A DNA stretch of 64,000 bases. It comes from Geoanaerobacter sp964528055 (GTDB lineage: Bacteria; Desulfobacterota; Desulfuromonadia; Geobacterales; DSM-12255). The number at the start of each line of letters is the position of its first letter. Within the stretch, counting starts at the first letter, position 1. Position numbers and translations under genes: made by a program. Where the stretch lies: the NCBI GenBank assembly GCA_964528055.1, contig CAZGQM010000016.1, forward strand, positions 1 through 64,000. The letters run 5' to 3'. Positions 27,143-36,209 of this stretch are shown one piece after another. Under the pieces are notes generated by a model, which was not told the origin of the DNA, ran no database searches, and worked only from the letters and a program-made list of their open reading frames with translations.

Positions 27143-29818
27143 ATGTTTAAAAACAAGTTCATTCTCATACTGATCATTGTCTCAGTGATCTCCCCCTTTT
27201 TCGCGTACCTGCTGAATTTCTACACCGATTGGCTCTTTTTTGTAGAAACCGGGTTTTCATCAGTGTTCACCACGACCCTGTATGCAAAAACAGGGGCCGG
27301 GCTGCTCTTTGGCGGACTGATACTCATGTTTGTGCAGGTAAATCTGCAGTATGCGAACAGGGCACGATTCCCTCTCTCCGGCATATACATCGTGGGGGGG
27401 GGCGACCTCCGGATAAACAGGGATGAAGCCACGCGCCTCGTGAAGCCTGTAAGCATGCTCATAACTCTTGTACTGGCGCTCTTTGCAGGAAACTGGGGTG
27501 CCTTGCAATGGGAAAACCTGCTCCTTTTCACGAATAAACTGACTGTCGGGACGGTAGATCCGGTAATGGGGATGGATATCGGATTCTACCTGTTCAGCCT
27601 GCCGTTCATGGAGATGCTCAAGGCTTTTGCAAGCTTCATGCTGCTGGCGACAGCGGTTATCGTGACAGCGGTGTATTATATCCGCGGCGGCATACAAATG
27701 ACTGAGCGGGGCGCGGCGATTGATGGAAAGGTTCGCCGGCATCTTGCTGTTCTGGTCGGGATTTTCGCGTGTGTGATCGCTGCAGGCTTCTATCTGGACA
27801 GTTTCAGACTCCTGTTTTCCAACAAAGGCGCTTTTTATGGCGCAGGATATGTCGATGTCAACTCCCGATTGCTGACTTACAGAGTCCTGACGTTCCTGAC
27901 ACCGCTGGCAGGGGCTCTGCTGGCAGTCGGGATCTGGAAAGGGGCCTGGCGAATGGCGCTGCTGCCGCCGTTCATCGTGGTAGCACTCTACGTGATCGGC
28001 ATCAGGGTCTATCCGGGTCTGCTCCAGAAATTCAAGGTTGCCCCTAACGAGCTGGCACTTGAGACGCCATATATAGAGAATAATCTTAAATTTACCCGTT
28101 TCGGCTACGATCTTGAAAAGATAGAAACCGTACCGTTCGATGTCGATACGAAACTTTCCGCTGCCGATATAGCCAACAATGATGCCACCATCAAGAATAT
28201 CCGGCTCTGGGATCATGCCCCGCTGCTCAAGACCTACAGTCAGCTCCAGCAGATCAGGACCTACTACAAATTTTTCGATGTGGACAACGACCGCTACCTG
28301 GTGAACGGGCAATACACACAGGTCATGCTCTCTCCGCGCGAACTCTCTTACGCCGATCTCCCCAGCCGGAACTGGATCAATGAACGCCTGATCTTCACCC
28401 ATGGCAATGGCATCACCTTTGGCCCGGTCAGTCGGATCAGCAAGGAGGGTTTGCCGGAGTTTTTCGTCAAGGACATCCCGGCGGTCAGCTTGGCAGATAT
28501 AAAGGTAACCAGACCGGAAATCTATTTCGGCGAGCTGTCCAATGAGTATGTCATCGTAAAAACCAAGGTGCCGGAATTCAGCTACCCGACCGCTACCGGA
28601 AATATCAACACAACCTATTCCGGCAAAGGTGGTGTACCGATCGATTCGCTGCTCAAAAAGATCTTCTTCGCGGCAAAATTCAAGACAGAAAAAATTCTGC
28701 TCTCGTCTGACATCACCAGAGAGAGCCGCATCATCTACAACCGCAACATTAATGAGCGGGTCAAGGCAGTGGCCCCATTCCTCCGTTTCGACGGTGACCC
28801 CTACATGGTGGTGGACGAAAAAGGGAAGCTGAAATGGATCATAGATGCCTACACCTACTCTGATCGTCTCCCCTATTCAAAACCGCTCAATGGGGGTATC
28901 AACTACATCAGGAACTCTGTGAAGGCTGTAGTGGATGCCTATGACGGCACACTCAGTTTTTACATCAGCGACCCGAATGATGTCCTGGTAAAGGTCTATA
29001 GCCAGATGTTTCCGCAGCTCTTCAAACCGATGACTGCCATGCCGGACGATCTGCGCAAGCATGTCCGCTATCCGCACCAGTTCCTCCAACTCCAGGCTGC
29101 CATGTTTGCCGCCTATCACATGACTGACCCGAAGGTCTTTTACAACAAGGAGAATCTCTGGCAGATTCCGACGCTGGGCGAAAAACCGATGGAGCCCTAC
29201 TACACGATCATGAAGCTGCCGGGGGAAAAGGTGGAGGAGTACATCCTGCTGCTGCCGTTTACCCCCTCCAAGCGGGACAACCTGGCTGCCTGGCTGACGG
29301 CGCGCTGTGATGCGCCGAATTACGGGAAAATCCGGGCCTACACCTTCCCGCGGGATCGCCTGATCTATGGCCCTAAACAGATCGATGCCCGTATAAACCA
29401 GGATTCATTCATATCCCAGCAGCTGACACTCTGGAACCAGCGCGGATCAGAGGTTATCCGGGGGAGCCTGCTCGTAATACCGATTGAAAAATCTCTGCTC
29501 TATGTGCAGCCGCTCTTTCTTGCAGCTGACAAGGCAGGTCTGCCCGAACTGAAGCGAGTGATTGTCGCCTTCGGCGATCAGGTTGTCATGGAGGAAAACC
29601 TGGAGCTTGCCCTTGCGCGGCTCTTCGGCGGGAGAAAAGCAGCAGCGACTGCCGACAGGGTGGTCACTACAGATCCGAAAGCATCACCTGCCACGTTAGC
29701 CAAGGAAGCGATGAGCATCTATGAGAGAGCGACCAACCTGCAACGCCAGGGTAACTGGGCCGGCTATGGCGAGGAGTTGCGAAAACTTGAGCAGGTGCTT
29801 AAAAGGATGGCGCAATAG
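27143..29818 (+). CDS. UPF0182 family membrane protein
   Basis: An 891-residue protein of the UPF0182 family. Seven or so N-terminal helices lie within the first ~310 residues, followed by a large, probably extracytoplasmic domain. Characteristic parts are NFYTDWLFFVETGF near the N terminus, IKNIRLWDHAPLLKTYSQLQ in the middle and the late TYTYSDRLPYS-like segment. The function is unknown. It ends in a short helical tail (to 891). It lies in the middle of the Mn2+-riboswitch region and the gene reads cleanly with no frame break. Confidence 0.92.
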   Translation: MFKNKFILILIIVSVISPFFAYLLNFYTDWLFFVETGFSSVFTTTLYAKTGAGLLFGGLILMFVQVNLQYANRARFPLSGIYIVGGGDLRINRDEATRLVKPVSMLITLVLALFAGNWGALQWENLLLFTNKLTVGTVDPVMGMDIGFYLFSLPFMEMLKAFASFMLLATAVIVTAVYYIRGGIQMTERGAAIDGKVRRHLAVLVGIFACVIAAGFYLDSFRLLFSNKGAFYGAGYVDVNSRLLTYRVLTFLTPLAGALLAVGIWKGAWRMALLPPFIVVALYVIGIRVYPGLLQKFKVAPNELALETPYIENNLKFTRFGYDLEKIETVPFDVDTKLSAADIANNDATIKNIRLWDHAPLLKTYSQLQQIRTYYKFFDVDNDRYLVNGQYTQVMLSPRELSYADLPSRNWINERLIFTHGNGITFGPVSRISKEGLPEFFVKDIPAVSLADIKVTRPEIYFGELSNEYVIVKTKVPEFSYPTATGNINTTYSGKGGVPIDSLLKKIFFAAKFKTEKILLSSDITRESRIIYNRNINERVKAVAPFLRFDGDPYMVVDEKGKLKWIIDAYTYSDRLPYSKPLNGGINYIRNSVKAVVDAYDGTLSFYISDPNDVLVKVYSQMFPQLFKPMTAMPDDLRKHVRYPHQFLQLQAAMFAAYHMTDPKVFYNKENLWQIPTLGEKPMEPYYTIMKLPGEKVEEYILLLPFTPSKRDNLAAWLTARCDAPNYGKIRAYTFPRDRLIYGPKQIDARINQDSFISQQLTLWNQRGSEVIRGSLLVIPIEKSLLYVQPLFLAADKAGLPELKRVIVAFGDQVVMEENLELALARLFGGRKAAATADRVVTTDPKASPATLAKEAMSIYERATNLQRQGNWAGYGEELRKLEQVLKRMAQ

Positions 29819-29866
29819 CCCTAGAAAGCGGCCTCTGGCCGAACTTTACACAAAGGAGCAGTCAAT

Positions 29867-30184
29867 ATGAAATGTCCAGTCTGCACTAACGTAAATCTTG
29901 TCATGACCGATCGACAAGGGGTTGAAATCGATTATTGTCCAGAATGTCGCGGCGTCTGGCTTGACCGGGGGGAACTAGACAAGATCATCGAGCGCTCAAC
30001 TGTTATACCGGCACAACAGCCGCTGAACGCCCCTCAACCGCACTATCGTGCACCGGAATACCCGTCGTCACATATGAAACAGGGCCACGACAACCATCAC
30101 GAATACAAGCATCAGTATGGCGGACATGGGAATTATGGGCATCACAAGAAAAAAACGTTGTTGGGCGAACTTTTTGATTTTTAA
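29867..30184 (+). CDS. Zinc ribbon (zf-TFIIB) protein with His-rich tail
   Basis: A 105-residue protein starting MKCPVCTNVNL and continuing to YCPECRGVWLDRGELD, the zf-TFIIB-type zinc ribbon with two CxxC pairs. The C-terminal half is rich in His, Gln, Tyr and Lys (HDNHHEYKHQYGGHGNYGHH), suited to binding Mn, Ni or Zn. Its position in a metal-regulated gene run makes a metal-buffer role possible, but this is inference. Confidence 0.82.
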   Translation: MKCPVCTNVNLVMTDRQGVEIDYCPECRGVWLDRGELDKIIERSTVIPAQQPLNAPQPHYRAPEYPSSHMKQGHDNHHEYKHQYGGHGNYGHHKKKTLLGELFDF

Positions 30185-30222
30185 CAGCAAACATCGACAG
30201 GCCTAACCTGCCAGGGATCGAA

Positions 30223-30813
30223 ATGTCACAAACTATTTTCCTCAGCACATTCGGGCTGATTTTTCTTGCTGAGCTGGGGGACAAGACCCAGCTGGCCGCC
30301 ATGGCCCTGGCGTTGCGCTACCCGTGGCAGCGGATTTTTATCGGGATTGCAGCAGCTTTTGTGGTACTTAACCTTGCGGCAGTTCTGGTAGGGAAGGTAC
30401 TGTTTCTGCTCTTGCCGATTTTCTGGGTGACTCTGGTATCTGCGCTGCTCTTTCTCTATTTCGGTTATAGCACTCTGCGTCAGAGCTGTGACAGCGAGGC
30501 TGACGAAGACGGTCCGCCACCTGCAGCGGCAACAGCCGCCCGCACTGCCTTCATAATGATCTTCATGGCAGAACTGGGTGACAAGACCCAGCTGGTGACT
30601 GCCAGCCAGGCGGCCCAGCACTCCGACAGCCTTATGGGGATGAGTATGGTCTTTGCATCATCCACTCTGGCATTGTGGACGGTATCGCTTTTGGGAATAT
30701 TTGCCGGCAAGCAGCTGGTCCGCTTTATCCCGCTCTGCTGGATACACCGAACTGCAGGATTCATGTTTCTGGTGTTTGGTGTTTCGGCACTCTGGAAGCT
30801 CAAAGGGATGTAG
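30223..30813 (+). CDS. GDT1/UPF0016 family cation transporter
   Basis: A 196-residue member of the UPF0016 (TMEM165/GDT1) family, which exports Mn2+ or Ca2+. It shows the two defining repeats, ELGDKTQ at residues 17-23 and again at 117-123, each in the first helix of a three-helix bundle. A charged loop (about 86-106) joins the halves. It is a second likely Mn2+ exporter gene in the same riboswitch-led region as terC. Confidence 0.93.
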   Translation: MSQTIFLSTFGLIFLAELGDKTQLAAMALALRYPWQRIFIGIAAAFVVLNLAAVLVGKVLFLLLPIFWVTLVSALLFLYFGYSTLRQSCDSEADEDGPPPAAATAARTAFIMIFMAELGDKTQLVTASQAAQHSDSLMGMSMVFASSTLALWTVSLLGIFAGKQLVRFIPLCWIHRTAGFMFLVFGVSALWKLKGM

Positions 30814-30892
30814 AGTGACTGCTGCTGATTGTCATGTCAACTGAGTAGCAACTGCCGGATAGTTTGTATCAAACTGTTTCAGAGGGTTACCT

Positions 30893-31882
30893 ATGTCCAG
30901 GCATACCATCGTCAGCTATTTGCTGGCCGTAACTGCTGTATTTCTTGTACTGCTCTTTCACCTTCTACCGGCGGTGTTCGCCGGCCTTGCGGTGTATGTG
31001 CTGACTTTGAAGCTCGCCCGGCATCTCCCCAAAAACATGAACCGCTTTGCGCACAAGGTCGCCCTGGGTGTTGTTGTGCTTTCTGTCATATCCTGCCTGA
31101 CAAGTGCCTCTGCAGCTATCTGGTCATTCATCGGGAGCAGCAATGCCATCGCTGCCCTGCTGGCAACCGTAGTTGACACACTCGGCAGCTTGCGCCGAAC
31201 GCTTCCTTCGTCGGTAGCCGATGTGCTGCCGACTACGATCGAAGGGCTGCAACAGCAGCTTGTTGAAATGCTGGGTGCTCATGTCCAGAAAATATCAGTG
31301 GTGGGGATGGAAGGTATCAAGGTATTTGCCCATATTTTGCTTGGAATGGTCGTTGGTGGCATGGCTGCCGTACATCACTTTCATGAGCACGACAAGGCGC
31401 CGCCATTTATCAGTGCCTTACGATCCAGGCTGCGAACTCTTACCACTGCTTTCGATAAAGTGGTTTTTGCGCAGTTGAAAATATCCGGCCTTAATACCGC
31501 TTTGACCGCCGTCTACCTGCTGGTCGCGCTGCCGCTTTTCGATATTCACCTCCCAATGGCAACAATTCTGGTTCTACTTACGTTTGCCGTTGGAATGCTT
31601 CCCGTGGTGGGAAACCTTGTATCAAACACCGTGATTGTCGTTATCAGCCTCGGCGTATCCGCGGGTGTCGGCATTGCATCGCTGATCTTTCTGGTGCTGA
31701 TCCATAAGGCCGAATATTTCATGAACGCAAGGATTGTCGGGCACGAAGTCCAGGCAACAGCATGGGAACTCTTGAGCGCCATGCTGCTATTAGAGGCTGC
31801 CTTCGGCATTCCCGGTCTGGTGGCAGCGCCGGTGGTATATGCCTGGCTCAAGGCAGAGGTCAATGACCAGGGGATGATCTGA
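30893..31882 (+). CDS. AI-2E/PerM family membrane protein
   Basis: A 329-residue polytopic protein of the AI-2E transporter (PerM, UPF0118) superfamily. It has N-terminal helices at about 10-45, a central amphipathic region and a C-terminal cluster of helices with GMLPVVGNLVSN and KAEYFMNARIVGHEVQ. Substrates of this family vary (Na+/H+ exchange, AI-2 release) and cannot be read here. It is divergent from the tandem pair at 53-55 kb. Confidence 0.8.
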   Translation: MSRHTIVSYLLAVTAVFLVLLFHLLPAVFAGLAVYVLTLKLARHLPKNMNRFAHKVALGVVVLSVISCLTSASAAIWSFIGSSNAIAALLATVVDTLGSLRRTLPSSVADVLPTTIEGLQQQLVEMLGAHVQKISVVGMEGIKVFAHILLGMVVGGMAAVHHFHEHDKAPPFISALRSRLRTLTTAFDKVVFAQLKISGLNTALTAVYLLVALPLFDIHLPMATILVLLTFAVGMLPVVGNLVSNTVIVVISLGVSAGVGIASLIFLVLIHKAEYFMNARIVGHEVQATAWELLSAMLLLEAAFGIPGLVAAPVVYAWLKAEVNDQGMI

Positions 31883-31986
31883 TCCTTGGCTACTGATAGC
31901 TCGTAAAACTAATGTCGTGGCGTCTTCAGATTCTATCCATACCTTCAGAGGCAGCAAATTCAGAACATGCAGCGAGGAGTAACTGA

Positions 31987-32628
31987 ATGATTCATAATCT
32001 TATGCAGATGCTGGTTGATGGGATCGGTGCCATGGGGTATCCGGGCATATTTCTCCTCATGGCCATGGAGAGTTCGCTGGTACCTGTTCCCAGCGAACTG
32101 GTGATGCCACCAGCCGGATATCTCGCGCAACAGGGTCTCATGAATCCCTGGATAGCCATAGTAGCCGGTACTGTCGGGAGCCTTGCCGGTGCATATGCCA
32201 ACTATTATGGCGCCCACTATCTGGGCCGTCCATTGATACTCAAATACGGTAAATACATTCTGATTCCGCCGGAGAAATTCCAGCGGGTCGAGAGGTTTTT
32301 TCTGCGACACGGGGAAATATCCACTTTTATCGGCAGGCTGCTTCCGGTAGTGAGGCATCTGATATCCATCCCAGCCGGGCTTTCGGGGATGAATCACCTG
32401 CGCTTCTCGACATATACCCTGCTGGGAGCGTTCATCTGGTGCTCGGTCCTGACCTGGATCGGCTACGAGATTGGCCGAAATCAGGAGCTTATCATGGCGT
32501 ACTCAAGGCAGGCAGTTGTTTGGGCAGCTCTGGGGAGCTGTCTGCTGTTAGTGGCATACATTTGGTTTCAGCGACGTAGGTCAGTGGAAGCTTCTGCCTC
32601 AGCAGATGTCAATCCTTCGGGGGACTGA
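31987..32628 (+). CDS. DedA family membrane protein
   Basis: A 213-residue DedA/SNARE-associated protein; the family flips undecaprenyl phosphate and other lipids. Signature motifs are MESSLVPVPSELVMPPAG, GSLAGAYANYYGAHYLG and GRLLPVVRHLISIPAG. The final nine codons form one arm of a perfect 17-bp inverted repeat that continues past the stop codon. Confidence 0.93.
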   Translation: MIHNLMQMLVDGIGAMGYPGIFLLMAMESSLVPVPSELVMPPAGYLAQQGLMNPWIAIVAGTVGSLAGAYANYYGAHYLGRPLILKYGKYILIPPEKFQRVERFFLRHGEISTFIGRLLPVVRHLISIPAGLSGMNHLRFSTYTLLGAFIWCSVLTWIGYEIGRNQELIMAYSRQAVVWAALGSCLLLVAYIWFQRRRSVEASASADVNPSGD

Positions 32629-32643
32629 AGGATTGACATCTGC
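32602..32643. repeat. 17-bp inverted repeat over the dedA stop codon
   Basis: GCAGATGTCAATCCTTC (32602-32618) and its exact complement GAAGGATTGACATCTGC (32627-32643) with an 8-base loop. No T run follows on either strand. It may act as a bidirectional terminator or RNA end between converging genes. Confidence 0.9.
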
Positions 32644-32700
32644 CTGAAGATTGCCTGGTAATACAGGTGTGATAACTGAGAAGTGAACATGATATGCGGA

Positions 32701-32723
32701 ACCGTCATTCTCCGCATGACGGT
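32701..32723. repeat. Hairpin over the stop codon of the convergent lipoprotein gene
   Basis: ACCGTCAT and ATGACGGT form an 8-bp stem with a 7-base loop. The stem includes the stop codon of the minus-strand gene. It pairs in arrangement with the dedA inverted repeat 60 bases away. Confidence 0.75.
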
Positions 32724-34237
32724 ATCAGGCTCGAGGTGGGCGTTTGAGGTTCCATCTGAGCCTCGCTGATCAATCTATTCAGAGTTTCCTCGTTCGCTTC
32801 TAGTTTAACCTGTTGAACAGCAATGATCCTGGTTTCTCTATGCTTGCCGATTTCCAGCAAGACGAGCTTTTCCTTTGTGCGCAGTTTTTCATGGGCCATG
32901 GCAACGGCGCTTTTTGCCTCGCTGAGTGCCAGCTCGGCAGTGGTTCGTTCGGTCTCGGTTCGGGCCTTTGCAAACTGCTCGGTTGCTTTTATGCGCTGAT
33001 TAACGGGACCAGAGGCCAGTTTTGAATAACATGCGTCGAGTTTTAGAGGGACGAGCAGCTTTTCTTCAATTTGCTGCCGGATTGCTTTGAACAGGGCACC
33101 TTCTTTCGGCCCCCTGTCAGTCAGCACCTTTGCTTCATCGCGATCTTTAATCTGGTCAAGCAGCACCTTTTTTCGGGTCAAGACGGATTTTTCAATCTGC
33201 ATCGCTGCTTGATCAGCAGAGGCATTGATACGTTCCATCATTTTTGCTGATGTAATGAATATATCGGTTTCTACTTCTGTATGTACCGGTTCGCCGCGAG
33301 CAGAGCCAACGAGTGACAGGCCGAGGCGTGCTCCGGCAAATCCCATTGACTCAAGAGTTTCGGGTTTTAGCAGCATTTCGCTCGGCATGTCGGCGGCCTC
33401 TTTCAGCAGGCGGGCACGCAATACCGTGCGCATTGCCGCTTCCATGCCGGGCTCGGTGGTTGCATCTACTGATGCGGATGCCTGGTCCAATCCAACCACG
33501 ACCGAACAGAGGCCGTCAAAGTAGACAGCGTCCTTTATTGCTGCTTCGAGTGGATAATCGTCGATTGACTTGCTCTGACCTTCTCTCTGGATACGGCGGT
33601 AGACTAGCTCCTGACGTGTTTCGATCCCTTTGGCAATGACATGGGCTGCAAGACTGGCGAAGTAGGCTTGATTGTACTCGGAGCGGATGCCTGAAAAGAT
33701 ACCGGCAGTCCCCGCCAGGTAGCGTGCCGCATCGACGCCGGGAAGTACTGCGCCCAGAACTCCTGCAACGGTAGTGGCTGTACCGAGAAGAAAGTTCTTG
33801 TCGGCCTGATCGCGTCTCAGGTACGTCTTGAAAACGTTGCATCGTGAAATGGTTACCGACAGTATCCTCTCCTGAATGCTGTTGCGCCTCTGACGTTTCT
33901 CTTCGTTGGAGATGTCATTTCGCTGCCGAAAACGTGCCATAGCCAGGTCGTATTTGGCACCCATGGCCATGGCTTTTTTGTCATCGGTGTCGTCAGAATC
34001 AAATTTTGTGAACTCCCAGCTATCTTTGAAATCCTTCGCTGCTAGGCTCTCAGGATCGACCAATTCAAGGAGATTGACTTTTTCGAATGAGGTACGCCGT
34101 ACAGCTGGGTAGCTGCTATGTTTGTCAATTCCAGTGACCTGCTCTAGGCGTTCATCATCATTAATCTCTTTCGTTAAAGTCGAACAGCCTGTCAGCAACA
34201 CGTTGGCACATACAAACATAAGAATTATTGTTTTCAT
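32705..34237 (-). CDS. Large lipoprotein of unknown function
   Basis: A 510-residue protein with a clear lipoprotein signal (VLLTGCST, Cys18). After a polar region it has a Gly/Ala-rich hydrophobic stretch (about 150-185, TTVAGVLGAVLPGVDAA) that could insert in a membrane. Long charged helices follow in the C-terminal half, probably coiled coil. I do not recognise a family. A GGAGG site lies before the ATG. It is the last gene of the minus-strand hydrolase cluster and would be its envelope-anchored member. Confidence 0.8.
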   Translation of the reverse strand: MKTIILMFVCANVLLTGCSTLTKEINDDERLEQVTGIDKHSSYPAVRRTSFEKVNLLELVDPESLAAKDFKDSWEFTKFDSDDTDDKKAMAMGAKYDLAMARFRQRNDISNEEKRQRRNSIQERILSVTISRCNVFKTYLRRDQADKNFLLGTATTVAGVLGAVLPGVDAARYLAGTAGIFSGIRSEYNQAYFASLAAHVIAKGIETRQELVYRRIQREGQSKSIDDYPLEAAIKDAVYFDGLCSVVVGLDQASASVDATTEPGMEAAMRTVLRARLLKEAADMPSEMLLKPETLESMGFAGARLGLSLVGSARGEPVHTEVETDIFITSAKMMERINASADQAAMQIEKSVLTRKKVLLDQIKDRDEAKVLTDRGPKEGALFKAIRQQIEEKLLVPLKLDACYSKLASGPVNQRIKATEQFAKARTETERTTAELALSEAKSAVAMAHEKLRTKEKLVLLEIGKHRETRIIAVQQVKLEANEETLNRLISEAQMEPQTPTSSLIPSCGE

Positions 34238-34406
34238 CTCTTTCCTCCAAAAGTCAATAAGCAGATGACAATAATTGGGCCAACCCTACGAATCACCAAT
34301 TCTCCAGTCATTCATCACCGCATTGCACCAAGCACTACTACGTGGCTGATTAGACATACTGTCTGTCAGTCAACTAATCAACTCAGCCCCTCTCACCTTG
34401 CGGCCC

Positions 34407-35390
34407 CTAGATATCTAGATCAAGAAACACTCCGCAATGGTCAGATGCTTCCGTTTTTTCGTTAACGTCAGAGAATCGAGGTTCAGTAGAATATGTGCAC
34501 TCCGGCGAGAGCCCACCCCGTTCGATAAGAAGCTTTGCGTCTTTATTGTTTTCTCTAAGAGAGGGTGAAACAAAGATATGATCAAGTTTGGAAACCTTTG
34601 CGTCGCTACCGCCAAGGAAATGAGTCCATGTTTGTCCATCCAGTGAATCGGTGACTGGAACAAGAGCCGGAGACCCATAGAGTGGGATCAGTTCGTCGCC
34701 ACCCTCAGAGGGTGGGGGGCAATTCAAATCGCCAAGCACTATATACCTTGACTTGGTATCTTTGATGAGGATTTCCTCAATAATCGAAGCAACTTTTTCT
34801 GCTTGCGCCTTTCTTTTGTTGACGTCGCTTGAAGGATTCGCCCCCCGTTGTGTCCTTCCCGGTTCCTGGGCTTTGAAATGGTTCACCAAAAACGTAACCA
34901 TGTTCCCATTGACATCAATATCAACTTCAAGGCAAGCGCGCGAAAAAATGGGAGATTCGTTCTTGTTGCCCGGCATTACCGCAGTATCAAAGATATGTGT
35001 GCGGAGCGCCAAAATAGGATAATTTGAGTACAATCCGACATCGATAAGCCGCATGTGATCATTGCCGTCGATTAATATGGAATATTTGAAATGCTTGTGG
35101 AGAAACTCAGAGTTAAAGATTCTCATCGTGGGGAGATTTTCGACCTCCTGCACTGCTAAAATATCAGGTTTGTTATGTAAGATAACTGCTGCGGTGTTTT
35201 TCCTCTGCTGCCGACCGATTTCATCAGGCAAAGTCTTGTCGCCTCGACCGGGATAAAAGCCGACCAAGCCACTTTCAACCGAAGGACGTATATAATCGAT
35301 GTATTTGTCTTCGGGGACAGGACTGTCGAGAAATTTGTGCCGAGCAAAGAGATTTTCACAGTTAAAAGTCCCTATTCTCACTTTTTTCAT
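34407..35390 (-). CDS. Endonuclease/exonuclease/phosphatase (EEP) family protein
   Basis: A 327-residue enzyme of the EEP fold (DNase I, sphingomyelinase, inositol phosphatase superfamily). Motifs in order are IGTFNCENLF, DILAVQEVEN (catalytic Glu), NHFKAQEPG, VLGDLNCPP, LDHIFVS and SDHCGVFLDL with the general-base His. No signal peptide is present. The fold cannot by itself tell DNA from lipid or other phosphodiesters. It has an AAGGGAGG ribosome site. Confidence 0.88.
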   Translation of the reverse strand: MKKVRIGTFNCENLFARHKFLDSPVPEDKYIDYIRPSVESGLVGFYPGRGDKTLPDEIGRQQRKNTAAVILHNKPDILAVQEVENLPTMRIFNSEFLHKHFKYSILIDGNDHMRLIDVGLYSNYPILALRTHIFDTAVMPGNKNESPIFSRACLEVDIDVNGNMVTFLVNHFKAQEPGRTQRGANPSSDVNKRKAQAEKVASIIEEILIKDTKSRYIVLGDLNCPPPSEGGDELIPLYGSPALVPVTDSLDGQTWTHFLGGSDAKVSKLDHIFVSPSLRENNKDAKLLIERGGLSPECTYSTEPRFSDVNEKTEASDHCGVFLDLDI

Positions 35391-35517
35391 ACAGTCCTCC
35401 CTTTCTTAGCTTAGGAGCGAGTGTCGATTTATCCAAAGGAGGCGATTTTCCCAAGATGATCGGGTGACGTGCAAAAACAAGAGGTACCAGTGCCACCACT
35501 ATGGAACCGCACCCATG

Positions 35518-36156
35518 TCACCCCGCCAACACGCTCTTTGCCTTCTCCCAAAATGCCATCCGCTCATTGATACCGACAGTTCCTCCGTTGATTAGCTTGG
35601 TGATGGCCTTGAAATCCTCGGTATCGTTGTCGTCGTTCTGGTCGTCAGCCAGCTCGTTAAGCCCGCGGGACTTCCAGAACCAGGCAGCAGAAAGAGCTGC
35701 AGGACCAGGCTGTGCAACAAGGTCGGGCTGCTCCTCCAGAGGAAGTCCTATCCCCTGCGCAGCAGCTCGGTAGTTGCCCCGGCCTGTCAGCTGGATAAGG
35801 CCGCGCCCCCGGTAGCTCCAGCCGTCGCCGCTTGCCTCGTCGCCATTCCCGATCCGTTTCGCATAGACGTAGTTGGCCAGCCGTTCAGGGTTTCGTTCGT
35901 ACTGGAGCGCCTTTTCCAAGGTCGCAAATCGGTTTGGCCATACCTGCATCAATCGCTTGGCCGAATAGTTGAGGTTTTCAGAGAGCCTTGTCAGTTGACC
36001 TGATTCGTGGGCAATCTGGGCGAGAAAGGCCGCGATACGTTCTCTGCTCGTAATCTCAAACTGCGCCATGGCGGGGTTAAGGGCCAATACCCACGTAGCA
36101 GAATCGGTACAGCCGGGCATGACAAGTTTGAGTTGTTGTTCAGTAAGCTCTGACAT
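35518..36156 (-). CDS. GH19 family chitinase/endolysin-like muralytic enzyme
   Basis: A 212-residue glycoside hydrolase of family 19. The catalytic Glu lies in FLAQIAHESGQLTRLSEN; GWSYRGRGLIQLTGRGNY and the C-terminal ITKLINGGTVGINERM complete the fold. Bacterial GH19 proteins of this size are phage-type endolysins that cleave peptidoglycan. There is no signal peptide, as in a phage endolysin that relies on a holin, and a holin-like gene is next to it. A CAGGGAGG ribosome site precedes the ATG. Confidence 0.9.
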   Translation of the reverse strand: MSELTEQQLKLVMPGCTDSATWVLALNPAMAQFEITSRERIAAFLAQIAHESGQLTRLSENLNYSAKRLMQVWPNRFATLEKALQYERNPERLANYVYAKRIGNGDEASGDGWSYRGRGLIQLTGRGNYRAAAQGIGLPLEEQPDLVAQPGPAALSAAWFWKSRGLNELADDQNDDNDTEDFKAITKLINGGTVGINERMAFWEKAKSVLAG

Positions 36157-36209
36157 CTAACCCTCCCTGCGATCTACGTATGCGATACAAATCACTTCAT
36201 ATTGGCAGA

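Noticed and set aside
27260..28402. 380-codon open frame antisense to the UPF0182 gene
   Set aside because: The composition (His, Gln, Cys, Arg rich) is that of an antisense shadow; the plus-strand UPF0182 protein is complete.
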